NCBI GenBank assembly: GCA_023451395.1
Contig: JAEXZL010000033.1
Coordinates: 1 to 48,404, forward strand
DNA length: 48,404 bases
Reading direction: 5' to 3'
From: Bacillota bacterium
GTDB taxonomy: Bacteria > Bacillota > Clostridia > Clostridiales > Clostridiaceae
The notes below the pieces were generated by a model. It was not told the origin of the DNA, did not search any database, and was given only the letters and a program-made list of their open reading frames with translations. Each line of letters opens with the position of its first letter. Position 1 is the first letter of the stretch. Shown here one piece after another: positions 25,337 through 32,607 of the stretch. The translations under genes and the position numbers were made by a program.

Positions 25337-25362
25337 GGGTATACATATGTATATCCTTTTTT
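25337..25362 (+). terminator. Intrinsic terminator
   Basis: GGGTATACAT (25337-25346) pairs with ATGTATATCC (25347-25356), a continuous stem that needs a small loop opened at its tip, followed by six T. Confidence 0.8.
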
Positions 25363-25371
25363 GTTAAGACA

Positions 25372-25444
25372 TTATAATGATATTAATAAAAACCCACAAA
25401 TAGCTGACACTTATTAATAAAACCTTCATAAAATATCATTATAA
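25372..25444. repeat. Perfect 13-bp inverted repeat with internal direct repeats
   Basis: TTATAATGATATT (25372-25384) is exactly inverted as AATATCATTATAA (25432-25444). Between them ATTAATAAAA occurs twice (from 25382 and 25412). It lies just upstream of the ribbon-helix-helix gene and could be its own operator. Confidence 0.6.
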
Positions 25445-25461
25445 AGTAATGTTTTGAAGGG

Positions 25462-25782
25462 ATGAAGGTGAACCGAAAGATAACCATTAGTCTGCCAGAG
25501 CATGTTTATCAATTAGGTCTTAAGCAGTCAAAGATTTTTACTGGAAGCAATTTTTCAAGCTATATCAATTCTCTTGTATGCGGAGAGTTTTCTAAAGAGG
25601 AATTGGAGAAGGAGTACACAGAATTATCAAAGCCAATTTATAGCGGAAATATTATGAAAGCCGGTAAGATTACCCTCTGTGAGTTTTGCAGATGCATAAT
25701 AAATCCAGAGGATATTATTTGTAGAGCAAGATTTGAAAATAATCAGGAGCTGTGGGTACATCAGAGCTGCTGTAGGAAGTAA
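25462..25782 (+). CDS. Ribbon-helix-helix protein with C-terminal zinc-finger-like motif
   Basis: A 106-aa protein. The N-terminus (RKITISLPEHVYQLGLKQSK) looks like a CopG-type ribbon-helix-helix with the beta strand and first helix in place. The C-terminal third carries CEFCRC, then IICRARF, and WVHQSCC, a cysteine/histidine set able to bind zinc. The combination in one short chain is unusual. GAAGGG abuts the ATG at 25462; a GTG two codons later has better RBS spacing and may be the true start. A 13-bp inverted repeat lies upstream, and autoregulation is a reasonable guess. Confidence 0.72.
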   Translation: MKVNRKITISLPEHVYQLGLKQSKIFTGSNFSSYINSLVCGEFSKEELEKEYTELSKPIYSGNIMKAGKITLCEFCRCIINPEDIICRARFENNQELWVHQSCCRK

Positions 25783-25807
25783 ACTTCCTTAAATACAACC
25801 AATTAAT

Positions 25808-25845
25808 ATAGAAGCAGAGCTTAAGCTCTGCTTCTATTCCTTTTT
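25808..25845 (+). terminator. Intrinsic terminator
   Basis: ATAGAAGCAGAGC (25808-25820) and GCTCTGCTTCTAT (25825-25837) form a perfect 13-bp stem around TTAA, followed by TCCTTTTT. Confidence 0.9.
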
Positions 25846-25990
25846 AACAAAAATTACCTCTATACAGGATGCTTTTTTAGAATAATAATTTTAATTGATG
25901 AATTTTATGTTAATGAATTGTTAAAGATATTCTTTAAAATAGGATTATATTATTAAATTAACAATATATTGGAATAAAAGGAGGATTTAC

Positions 25991-26005
25991 ATGAGAAAAT
26001 ATTGA
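25991..26005 (+). pseudogene. Four-codon stub with strong RBS (decayed gene start or leader)
   Basis: AAAAGGAGG is followed at proper spacing by ATG, three codons (MRKY) and TGA. Nothing in frame continues. A terminator-like hairpin follows at 26206. In oppABCDF operons the substrate-binding gene is often first with such an RBS, and that gene is missing here, so a deletion scar is possible. The rest of 25846-26477 shows no open frame or recognised element. Confidence 0.35.
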
Positions 26006-26205
26006 TAAATTAACAGTAAAGACTGAATATTTTGAAGAGTTATTAATATTTAGTAATATTTTAAGGGAGTAATTATTAAGTTGCTAATAAATTAAGGTAT
26101 TTACAAATTAATTGCTAAGCTATATAATACAAATATAAAAAATTAAATATATATTGTTATTTCTATGAATATTTTTCAAAAATCAGAGTTTTATTTAAAA
26201 ATCTG

Positions 26206-26252
26206 GTGCATTAAAAGACAAAAAGCGCTTTTGTGATGCACAGCTTTTTTTT
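26206..26252 (+). terminator. Intrinsic terminator upstream of the oppB-type gene
   Basis: GTGCAT (26206-26211) pairs with ATGCAC (26236-26241), with inner AAAAG/CTTTT pairing and a following run of eight T. It lies about 225 bp before the first permease gene with no complete gene ahead of it. Confidence 0.75.
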
Positions 26253-26477
26253 ATCTTTAAAAGTTTACAGTATTACTATGGTAAATGACAGAGAGTATAT
26301 TTGAAAGAGCTATTTTTGGAAAATTTAATTTTATGACTTGATGAAGTAGATATAGCATTATATTTAATGACAAAAGATAGATTATTTGCTCTAATGATTT
26401 TTGTGTATATCTTAGAGTAAATTATCACTATAAAAAAACTAAGGGCTTGAGGGCTCAGATAATTCAGGGGGGGTACG

Positions 26478-27440
26478 ATGAAACAATATCTTGTAAGAAG
26501 ATTGCTTCAGCTGATTCCTACTATAGTAGGTATTTCATTAGTAATTTTCTTAATTTTTGCTTTTGCGCCTGGAGATCCAGTCTCCAACAACTTAGATCCT
26601 CACATGAGTGCAGAAAGAAAACAGGAGCTAAGAGATAAATTACATCTAAATGAGCCAAAGTATGTACAGTATGGATATTGGCTAAAGGGTGTTTTACAGG
26701 GAGATTTAGGAGAATCCTTCTACTATAAGCAGCCTGTTAGTCAGGTTATGAAGGATTACATACCAAATTCCTTCAAATTGGCCGTAACATCCTTAGTTTT
26801 AGGAGTGATAATCGCTGTCCCTATAGGTATAGTATCTGCCACAAAACAGTATTCTGGTTTTGACAGTTTCTTTACTATTTTTGCACTGATAGGCTTATCG
26901 ATGCCATCCTTCTTTTTTGGATTGCTTCTTATTAAGTTTTTATCAGTAGATCTGCGTCTGCTGCCTGTATCTGGTATGCAAACACCAGGAGCAAACTTTA
27001 CGGGGATTGCCGCCATGCTGGATCAGATCAAGCATATGATACTGCCACTTATAGTTTTAACACTAGGAAGTGTAGCAAGCTGGATGAGATATACTCGTTC
27101 CAGTATGCTTGAGGTTATAAGACAGGATTACATAAGAACCGCTAGGGCAAAGGGACTTAAAGAGAAGGTTGTTATTTATAGGCATGCACTTAGAAATGCC
27201 TTAATACCAGTGATTACTTTATTAGGCTTTTCAATTCCCGGTCTTTTCTCAGGAGCTCTTCTTACTGAAACTATATTTAACTGGCCAGGTATAGGACCAG
27301 TTCAATTAAATGCGGTAAATAATAGAGATTACTACCTGCTTATGGGTACAAATATGATGCTTGCTACCTTGACTCTTATAGGTAACTTAATAGCAGATGT
27401 TGCTTATGCCTTGGTTGACCCAAGAATAAGACTTAAGTAG
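26478..27440 (+). CDS. Peptide/nickel ABC transporter permease (OppB/DppB family)
   Basis: A 320-aa permease with six membrane segments. The N-terminus YLVRRLLQLIPTIVGISLVI is the standard opening of the OppB/DppB family. The coupling-helix (EAA) region includes IRTARAKGLKEKVVIYRHAL, which contacts the ATPases. AGGGGGG precedes the ATG. It begins a four-gene run of permeases and ATPases with gaps of 3-12 bp. No binding-protein gene adjoins it, so ligand class (oligopeptide, dipeptide or nickel) cannot be assigned. Confidence 0.93.
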   Translation: MKQYLVRRLLQLIPTIVGISLVIFLIFAFAPGDPVSNNLDPHMSAERKQELRDKLHLNEPKYVQYGYWLKGVLQGDLGESFYYKQPVSQVMKDYIPNSFKLAVTSLVLGVIIAVPIGIVSATKQYSGFDSFFTIFALIGLSMPSFFFGLLLIKFLSVDLRLLPVSGMQTPGANFTGIAAMLDQIKHMILPLIVLTLGSVASWMRYTRSSMLEVIRQDYIRTARAKGLKEKVVIYRHALRNALIPVITLLGFSIPGLFSGALLTETIFNWPGIGPVQLNAVNNRDYYLLMGTNMMLATLTLIGNLIADVAYALVDPRIRLK

Positions 27441-27450
27441 GAGGTATAAG

Positions 27451-28362
27451 ATGAGTGAAATAAATGTTCAGGCTGCTGTGAAAAAAGAAAAGATTGAGAG
27501 CCCTTGGAGAGTAGCCTTTAAAAGACTATTGAAAAACAAGCTTGCTATGACAGGCTTAATCATATTAGTGGTTTTAGCAATAATGTCCTTTATAGTACCG
27601 ATGTTTTATCCCTATGACGCCTATACAATGGATTATAGCATAGTAGAACAGGCGCCTTCTGCTGCACATATATTAGGTACAGATAATGTGGGAAGAGATG
27701 TTTTTGCAAGGCTTATGGAAGCAGGTAGAATCTCTCTTTTAGTAGGTATTGTAGCAGTAAGTATACAGGTTATAATCGGGAGTGTTTTGGGAGCTCTAGC
27801 AGGATATTATGGTGGATGGATAGATGCAGCAATCATGAGAATTGTAGACATATTCTTATGTTTCCCATTCCTTCCTCTTCTTATTATGCTAAGTGCTGTA
27901 ATGTCTGGAGTGAATATAGCCCCAGAAAAAAGAATATATGTTGTAATGTTTATTATTGGACTCTTAAGCTGGCCATCCCTTGCTCGTATTGTAAGAGGGC
28001 AGATTCTTACTCTTAGAGAGCAGGAATTTATGCAGGCTGCAGATTCCCTTGGTTTAAAAGATAGAAGAAAGATATTCTCCCACCTTCTTCCTAACACCTT
28101 TGCATCCATTATAGTTAATGCAACCTTAGGAATTGGGGGAGCGATACTAACAGAATCAAGTTTGAGCTTCTTAGGACTGGGAGTTACACCTCCAACACCT
28201 TCATGGGGCAGTATGATACAGATAGTTAATGATCCTTATGCTCTTCAATATCAGTATTGGCTGTGGATACCACCAGGTGTATGCATATTCTTAACAGTAA
28301 TATCCATTAACCTCTTTGGTGATGGGTTAAGAGATGCTCTAGATCCAAAGCTTAAAGTGTAG
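27451..28362 (+). CDS. Peptide/nickel ABC transporter permease (OppC/DppC family)
   Basis: A 303-aa permease, partner of the OppB-type protein. The N-terminal cytoplasmic part leads into FKRLLKNKLAMTGLIILVVL, followed by the family's periplasmic block with AHILGTDNVGRDVFARLMEA. The EAA coupling loop is QEFMQAADSLGLKDRRKIFS. The ending DGLRDALDPKLKV is characteristic. It starts 10 bp after the first permease gene, with an RBS of its own (AGGAGG). Confidence 0.93.
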   Translation: MSEINVQAAVKKEKIESPWRVAFKRLLKNKLAMTGLIILVVLAIMSFIVPMFYPYDAYTMDYSIVEQAPSAAHILGTDNVGRDVFARLMEAGRISLLVGIVAVSIQVIIGSVLGALAGYYGGWIDAAIMRIVDIFLCFPFLPLLIMLSAVMSGVNIAPEKRIYVVMFIIGLLSWPSLARIVRGQILTLREQEFMQAADSLGLKDRRKIFSHLLPNTFASIIVNATLGIGGAILTESSLSFLGLGVTPPTPSWGSMIQIVNDPYALQYQYWLWIPPGVCIFLTVISINLFGDGLRDALDPKLKV

Positions 28363-28374
28363 GAGGTAGAGAAA

Positions 28375-29355
28375 ATGGCTAAGAATTTAGTAGAATTTAA
28401 AAACCTGAAGACCTACTTCCATACCAGTGATGGAGTAGTGAAAGCAGTTAATGATGTCAGCTTTAATATAAAGGAAGGGGAAACAGTATGTGTAGTAGGG
28501 GAGTCTGGTTGTGGAAAGTCCGTTACAGCAATGTCCCTTATGAGACTTATCCCAAATCCTCCAGGAAAGATTGAAGGGGGAGAAATATTTTTTAACGGAA
28601 AAGATTTGTTAAAGCTTCCAGAATCGGAAATGAGAAATATAAGAGGTAATGATGTTTCTGTAATATTCCAGGAACCGATGACAAGCTTAAATCCTGTATT
28701 TAAAGTAGGAGAGCAGATTTGTGAGGCTATTATTCTCCACCAGAAGCTTTCAAAGGAGGAGGCAGCTAAAAAGGCAATAGAAGTGCTTAAGATAATTGGT
28801 ATACCAAGAGCAGAAGAAATTATGGAAGCCTTCCCTCATGAGCTATCCGGTGGTATGAGGCAGAGGGTTATGATTGCAATGGCTGTATCTTGTAATCCAA
28901 AGCTTCTTATAGCTGATGAACCTACAACTGCTTTAGATGTAACTATCCAGGCTCAGATACTGGATCTTATGAGAGATATTAAAAAGAAGCTAAACACCTC
29001 CATACTCCTAATCACTCATGATTTAGGGGTAGTGGCAGAGATGGCGGATTATGTTGTAGTTATGTATGCAGGTAAGGTTATAGAGGAGGCTCCGGTAGAA
29101 GAGCTCTTTAAGAATCCTCTTCATCCTTATACTATAGGATTATTAAAGTCTAAGCCAGTACTTAACAAGGCTACGGACAAGAGATTATACTCAATTCCCG
29201 GACAGGTACCAAATCCTATTGGTATGCCAAATAACTGCTATTTTAACTCAAGATGTGATAAATGCATGAAAAAATGCAGAGAAGAACAGCCGGGTCTTAT
29301 ACAAGTGAGCCCAAATCATAAGGTAGCTTGCTGGCTATACGAGGAGGGAAAGTAG
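28375..29355 (+). CDS. Peptide ABC transporter ATP-binding protein (OppD/DppD family)
   Basis: A 326-aa ATPase. The Walker A motif is GESGCGKS (about residue 42), the signature LSGGMRQR, Walker B LLIADEPTTALD, and the switch histidine lies in ITHDLG. The C-terminal oligopeptide-transporter extension contains a cysteine cluster (CYFNSRCDKCMKKC). A related DppD has been reported to bind an Fe-S cluster there; whether this one does is untested. AGGAGG precedes the ATG. It energises transport by the two permeases. Confidence 0.94.
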   Translation: MAKNLVEFKNLKTYFHTSDGVVKAVNDVSFNIKEGETVCVVGESGCGKSVTAMSLMRLIPNPPGKIEGGEIFFNGKDLLKLPESEMRNIRGNDVSVIFQEPMTSLNPVFKVGEQICEAIILHQKLSKEEAAKKAIEVLKIIGIPRAEEIMEAFPHELSGGMRQRVMIAMAVSCNPKLLIADEPTTALDVTIQAQILDLMRDIKKKLNTSILLITHDLGVVAEMADYVVVMYAGKVIEEAPVEELFKNPLHPYTIGLLKSKPVLNKATDKRLYSIPGQVPNPIGMPNNCYFNSRCDKCMKKCREEQPGLIQVSPNHKVACWLYEEGK

Positions 29356-29358
29356 ATA

Positions 29359-30333
29359 ATGGCAGATTCAGATGTGATTTTAAAAGTTGAGAATTTGAAA
29401 AAATACTTTCCTATAAAATCAGGAGTGTTTTCAAAGGTTGTAGGAAATGTAAAAGCGGTAGATGGAGTTTCTCTAGAGCTTAAAAGGGGAGAAACCATAG
29501 GTCTAGTTGGAGAATCTGGCTGTGGTAAATCCACAACAGGAAGAACAATCTTAAGACTCTTTGATAAAACCGATGGTAATGTTTATTTTGAGGGCAAGGA
29601 CATCTTTAAGCTAAAGAAGGAAGAACTTAGAAAGCTAAGACCCAAGATGCAGATGATATTCCAGGATCCATATAGCTCCTTAAACCCAAGAATGAGTGTG
29701 GGACAGATTATTGGAGAGGCTTTAGTGGATCATAACTTGGTTAAGAAAAATGAGGTTACCGATAGAGTTTTAGAAACCCTTGAAAGATGTGGACTAGCTC
29801 CTTATCATATAAGAAGATATCCTCACGAATTTTCCGGAGGACAGAGACAGAGAATAGGAATTGCTAGAGCACTTGCTCTAAATCCAAGCTTCATTGTAGC
29901 AGATGAGCCCGTATCAGCTTTAGATGTTTCTATTCAATCTCAAATAATTAATCTAATGAGTGATTTACAAGAGGAAATGGGCTTTAGCTATCTTTTTATA
30001 TCCCATGACCTCAGTGTGGTTAAGCATTTAAGCCATAAGGTTGGAGTTATGTATCTTGGTTCATTAGTGGAGATGGCTCCTAAGGATGAGCTGTATGATA
30101 ACCCACTTCATCCATATACAAAGGCACTTTTATCAGCGGTACCAATACCAGATCCAACCTTAAAGAGAGAAAGGATTATCCTTAAGGGAGATATTCCAAG
30201 TCCAGCTAATCCACCACAGGGATGTAAATTCCATACAAGGTGTCCTTATGCTATGGATATCTGTAAGAAAGAAGTACCTTGCTATAAAAATGTTGGAAAT
30301 GACCACTTTGTGGCATGCCACTTAGTTAAGTAA
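29359..30333 (+). CDS. Peptide ABC transporter ATP-binding protein (OppF/DppF family)
   Basis: A 324-aa ATPase, second of the pair. Walker A is GESGCGKS, the signature FSGGQRQR, Walker B FIVADEPVSALD and the H-loop ISHDLS. The C-terminal extension has HTRCPYAMDICKKEVP, with cysteines like those of the OppD protein. It starts 3 bp after the preceding stop. A terminator follows directly, so the operon is BCDF only. Confidence 0.94.
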   Translation: MADSDVILKVENLKKYFPIKSGVFSKVVGNVKAVDGVSLELKRGETIGLVGESGCGKSTTGRTILRLFDKTDGNVYFEGKDIFKLKKEELRKLRPKMQMIFQDPYSSLNPRMSVGQIIGEALVDHNLVKKNEVTDRVLETLERCGLAPYHIRRYPHEFSGGQRQRIGIARALALNPSFIVADEPVSALDVSIQSQIINLMSDLQEEMGFSYLFISHDLSVVKHLSHKVGVMYLGSLVEMAPKDELYDNPLHPYTKALLSAVPIPDPTLKRERIILKGDIPSPANPPQGCKFHTRCPYAMDICKKEVPCYKNVGNDHFVACHLVK

Positions 30334-30335
30334 AA

Positions 30336-30380
30336 AGCAGCTCAGTAAGGGTATTACTCCTTCTGAGCTGTTATTTTTTT
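30336..30380 (+). terminator. Intrinsic terminator of the peptide transporter operon
   Basis: CAGCTCAG (30338-30345) pairs with CTGAGCTG (30363-30370), with inner AAGG/CCTT pairing, followed by TTATTTTTTT. Confidence 0.9.
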
Positions 30381-30457
30381 CTTCAAATTATGCCAAATTA
30401 TATATCCTATGGTATAATAAAAAATGTTAAAATTAAAATAATCATGAGGTGATTAAC

Positions 30458-30658
30458 TTGTTCAGATTTGGACCAGGTGATGATAGAAGTAAAGAAAATC
30501 AGCCAATCCCTGATGATATTCCAAGGGAAAAAATCGGCTTTAAGGATTTATTAGCTATAGCCATAGCTCAATATTCTATTTTGCTACCTATGGTATTAAT
30601 TGCCGTAGTGATAGCAGTCTTAGTATTCTCATTTATTACAAATGTTTGGTTAAACTAG
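30458..30658 (+). CDS. Small single-pass membrane protein, 66 aa
   Basis: A short protein with a charged N-terminus (FRFGPGDDRSKENQP) and one long hydrophobic segment (about 35-62). GAGGTGA (30446-30452) points to TTG at 30458 as start; a GTG inside the RBS is in frame but unusable. The gene is 40 bp before pgi. No family recognised; it is likely real, given the RBS and the typical membrane pattern. Confidence 0.65.
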   Translation: MFRFGPGDDRSKENQPIPDDIPREKIGFKDLLAIAIAQYSILLPMVLIAVVIAVLVFSFITNVWLN

Positions 30659-30698
30659 TATATACACTTAAAATAATATGTTTGGAGGAGTAAATAAT

Positions 30699-32045
30699 AT
30701 GGATAAAATAACTCTAGATCTCAGTAAAACAATGCCATATCTTAAAGATTCTGAGCTTACCAAGCTTCAGGTTATGGTAGATGCAGCACATAATACTCTT
30801 CATAATAAGACTGGTGCAGGTAACGATTATATAGGTTGGCTTGACTTGCCTGTGGATTATGATAAGGATGAATTTGAAAGAATTAAAAAGGCTTCTGAAA
30901 AAATCAAAGGTGACTCAGATGTGCTTATAGTTATAGGCATAGGCGGGTCTTATTTAGGGGCAAGAGCTGCCATTGAAATGTTAAATCACAGTTTTAAAGC
31001 CATGCTTTCTAAGGAAAAAAGAAATGCACCTCTTGTACTATTTGCAGGAAATAGCATAAGCTCTACTTACTTAGCTGAGCTAATAGAAGCAATTGAGGGC
31101 TTAGATGTAAGCTTAAATGTTATTTCTAAATCAGGAACTACAACAGAACCAGCTATAGCCTTCAGAATATTAAAGGATTATATGGAAAAGAAATATGGAA
31201 AAGAGGAAGCAAAAAAGAGAATTTATGCTACCACTGACAAAGCTAGAGGTGCCTTAAAAGGCCTAGCAGATTCAGAGGGTTATGAAAGCTTTATTATTCC
31301 TGACGATGTAGGAGGAAGATATTCCGTTCTTACTCCTGTAGGACTTCTTCCCATAGCAGCTGCAGGGATAGACATTGATGAAATGATGAAGGGAGCTCAG
31401 GATGCCAGATTAGATTTCTCTAAGAGCAGCCTAGAGGATAATTACTGCTATCAGTATGCAGCAGCTAGAAATGCTCTGTACAGAAAGGGAAAAACAACTG
31501 AAATCATAGTGAATTATGAGCCTGCACTTCATTACTTTGGTGAATGGTGGAAGCAGCTTTATGGAGAAAGCGAAGGTAAGGATCATAAGGGGATTTTCCC
31601 TGCAGCAGTGGATTTTTCTACAGATCTTCATTCTATGGGACAGTATATTCAGGATGGATTGAGGAATATATTTGAGACTGTTATTAATATAAAGAAGTCT
31701 CAGAAGAATATTGAAATCCCTTATAGCGAGGAAAACATTGATGGTCTGAACTTTGTAGCAGGCAAGAATATGCACTATGTCAATGAAAGAGCCTTTATGG
31801 GAACAGTTTTAGCTCATAATGATGGAGAGGTTCCAAATATTGTTGTTAATGTACCGGAGATATCTCCTTATTATTTTGGATATCTTGTATACTTCTTTGA
31901 AAAGTCTTGCGCTATAAGCGGATATCTATCTGGAATAAACCCCTTTGATCAAGAGGGTGTTGAAGCCTACAAGAAAAATATGTTTGCACTTCTTGGAAAG
32001 CCAGGATATGAAGATATGAAGGCAGAGCTGGAAAAGAGACTTTAG
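30699..32045 (+). CDS. pgi: Glucose-6-phosphate isomerase
   Basis: Interconverts glucose-6-phosphate and fructose-6-phosphate in glycolysis. The 448-aa length is that of the short Firmicute form. Substrate-site motifs are VIGIGGSYLGARAA (about 75-88) and VISKSGTTTEPAIAF (about 140-154). The glutamate and histidine blocks with GQYIQDGLR and AFMGTVLAHNDGEVP are present. ATG at 30699 follows GGAGG; the frame opens 7 codons earlier, at a codon before the RBS. A YaiI-family gene begins 1 bp after the stop. Confidence 0.97.
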   Translation: MDKITLDLSKTMPYLKDSELTKLQVMVDAAHNTLHNKTGAGNDYIGWLDLPVDYDKDEFERIKKASEKIKGDSDVLIVIGIGGSYLGARAAIEMLNHSFKAMLSKEKRNAPLVLFAGNSISSTYLAELIEAIEGLDVSLNVISKSGTTTEPAIAFRILKDYMEKKYGKEEAKKRIYATTDKARGALKGLADSEGYESFIIPDDVGGRYSVLTPVGLLPIAAAGIDIDEMMKGAQDARLDFSKSSLEDNYCYQYAAARNALYRKGKTTEIIVNYEPALHYFGEWWKQLYGESEGKDHKGIFPAAVDFSTDLHSMGQYIQDGLRNIFETVINIKKSQKNIEIPYSEENIDGLNFVAGKNMHYVNERAFMGTVLAHNDGEVPNIVVNVPEISPYYFGYLVYFFEKSCAISGYLSGINPFDQEGVEAYKKNMFALLGKPGYEDMKAELEKRL

Positions 32046-32046
32046 T

Positions 32047-32499
32047 ATGAGAATACTGGTGGATGGGGATTCCTGCCCTGGAAAACAGATGATTGAAAGA
32101 GCAGCAAAGGAAAATTCAGTGGAGGTATTTATTCTTTGTGATGTAAATCATACCTTACACAGTGATTATAGCAAGGTTATATATGTAGAAAGTGGCTATC
32201 AAAGTGTAGATATGCATCTTATAAATATCTGCGAAAAGGGTGACATTATTGTTACCCAAGACTTTGGAGTTGCAGCCATGGCCCTGGGAAAGGGAGCTTC
32301 TGCCTTGGGGCCAAAAGGATATATATATGATGCTAATAATATAGATAGGCTTCTCTTTGAAAGACATTTGAATCAAAAGGCAAGGAGGGGAGGAGAGAAA
32401 ACTCAAGGCCCCAGAAAGAGAAATAAAGAGGATGATGAACGACTTTATAAAAACCTAAGCCTTCTTATAAAAAAACATAACCAATTAGCAGAAGCTTAA
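32047..32499 (+). CDS. YaiI/YqxD (DUF188) family protein
   Basis: A 150-aa cytoplasmic protein of the DUF188 family, which has a PIN-like fold. Typical blocks are RILVDGDSCPGKQMIE at the start, DIIVTQDFGVAAMALGKGA at about 66-84 and ALGPKGYIYDANNID. The acidic residues at the putative metal site are present. Biochemical activity of the family is not established. It begins one base after pgi stops and so is co-translated; a hairpin overlaps its stop codon. Confidence 0.9.
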   Translation: MRILVDGDSCPGKQMIERAAKENSVEVFILCDVNHTLHSDYSKVIYVESGYQSVDMHLINICEKGDIIVTQDFGVAAMALGKGASALGPKGYIYDANNIDRLLFERHLNQKARRGGEKTQGPRKRNKEDDERLYKNLSLLIKKHNQLAEA

Positions 32500-32521
32500 A
32501 GGATATTTCCTTTGAGCTTCT
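32490..32521 (+). terminator. Hairpin overlapping the YaiI-family stop codon
   Basis: AGAAGCTTAAAGGA (32490-32503) pairs with TCCTTTGAGCTTCT (32508-32521), leaving one mismatch and a 4-nt loop. No U-tract follows, so termination may be weak. Confidence 0.55.
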
Positions 32522-32607
32522 GAACTATAATAAGGAATATATGTTTACAAATATTGGAATTATAGTATAATTATTTTGGAAGTACTGAGGGAAAGCGGGG
32601 AGAATTT

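Noticed and set aside
25372..25444. CRISPR-like or toxin-antitoxin locus at the repeated ATTAATAAAA
   Set aside because: There are only two short direct repeats, no spacer series and no toxin gene beside the ribbon-helix-helix protein.
26040..26470. Riboswitch or T-box before the oppB-type gene
   Set aside because: I searched for T-box, purine, lysine and SAM-type core motifs by eye and found none; only one plain terminator hairpin is visible.
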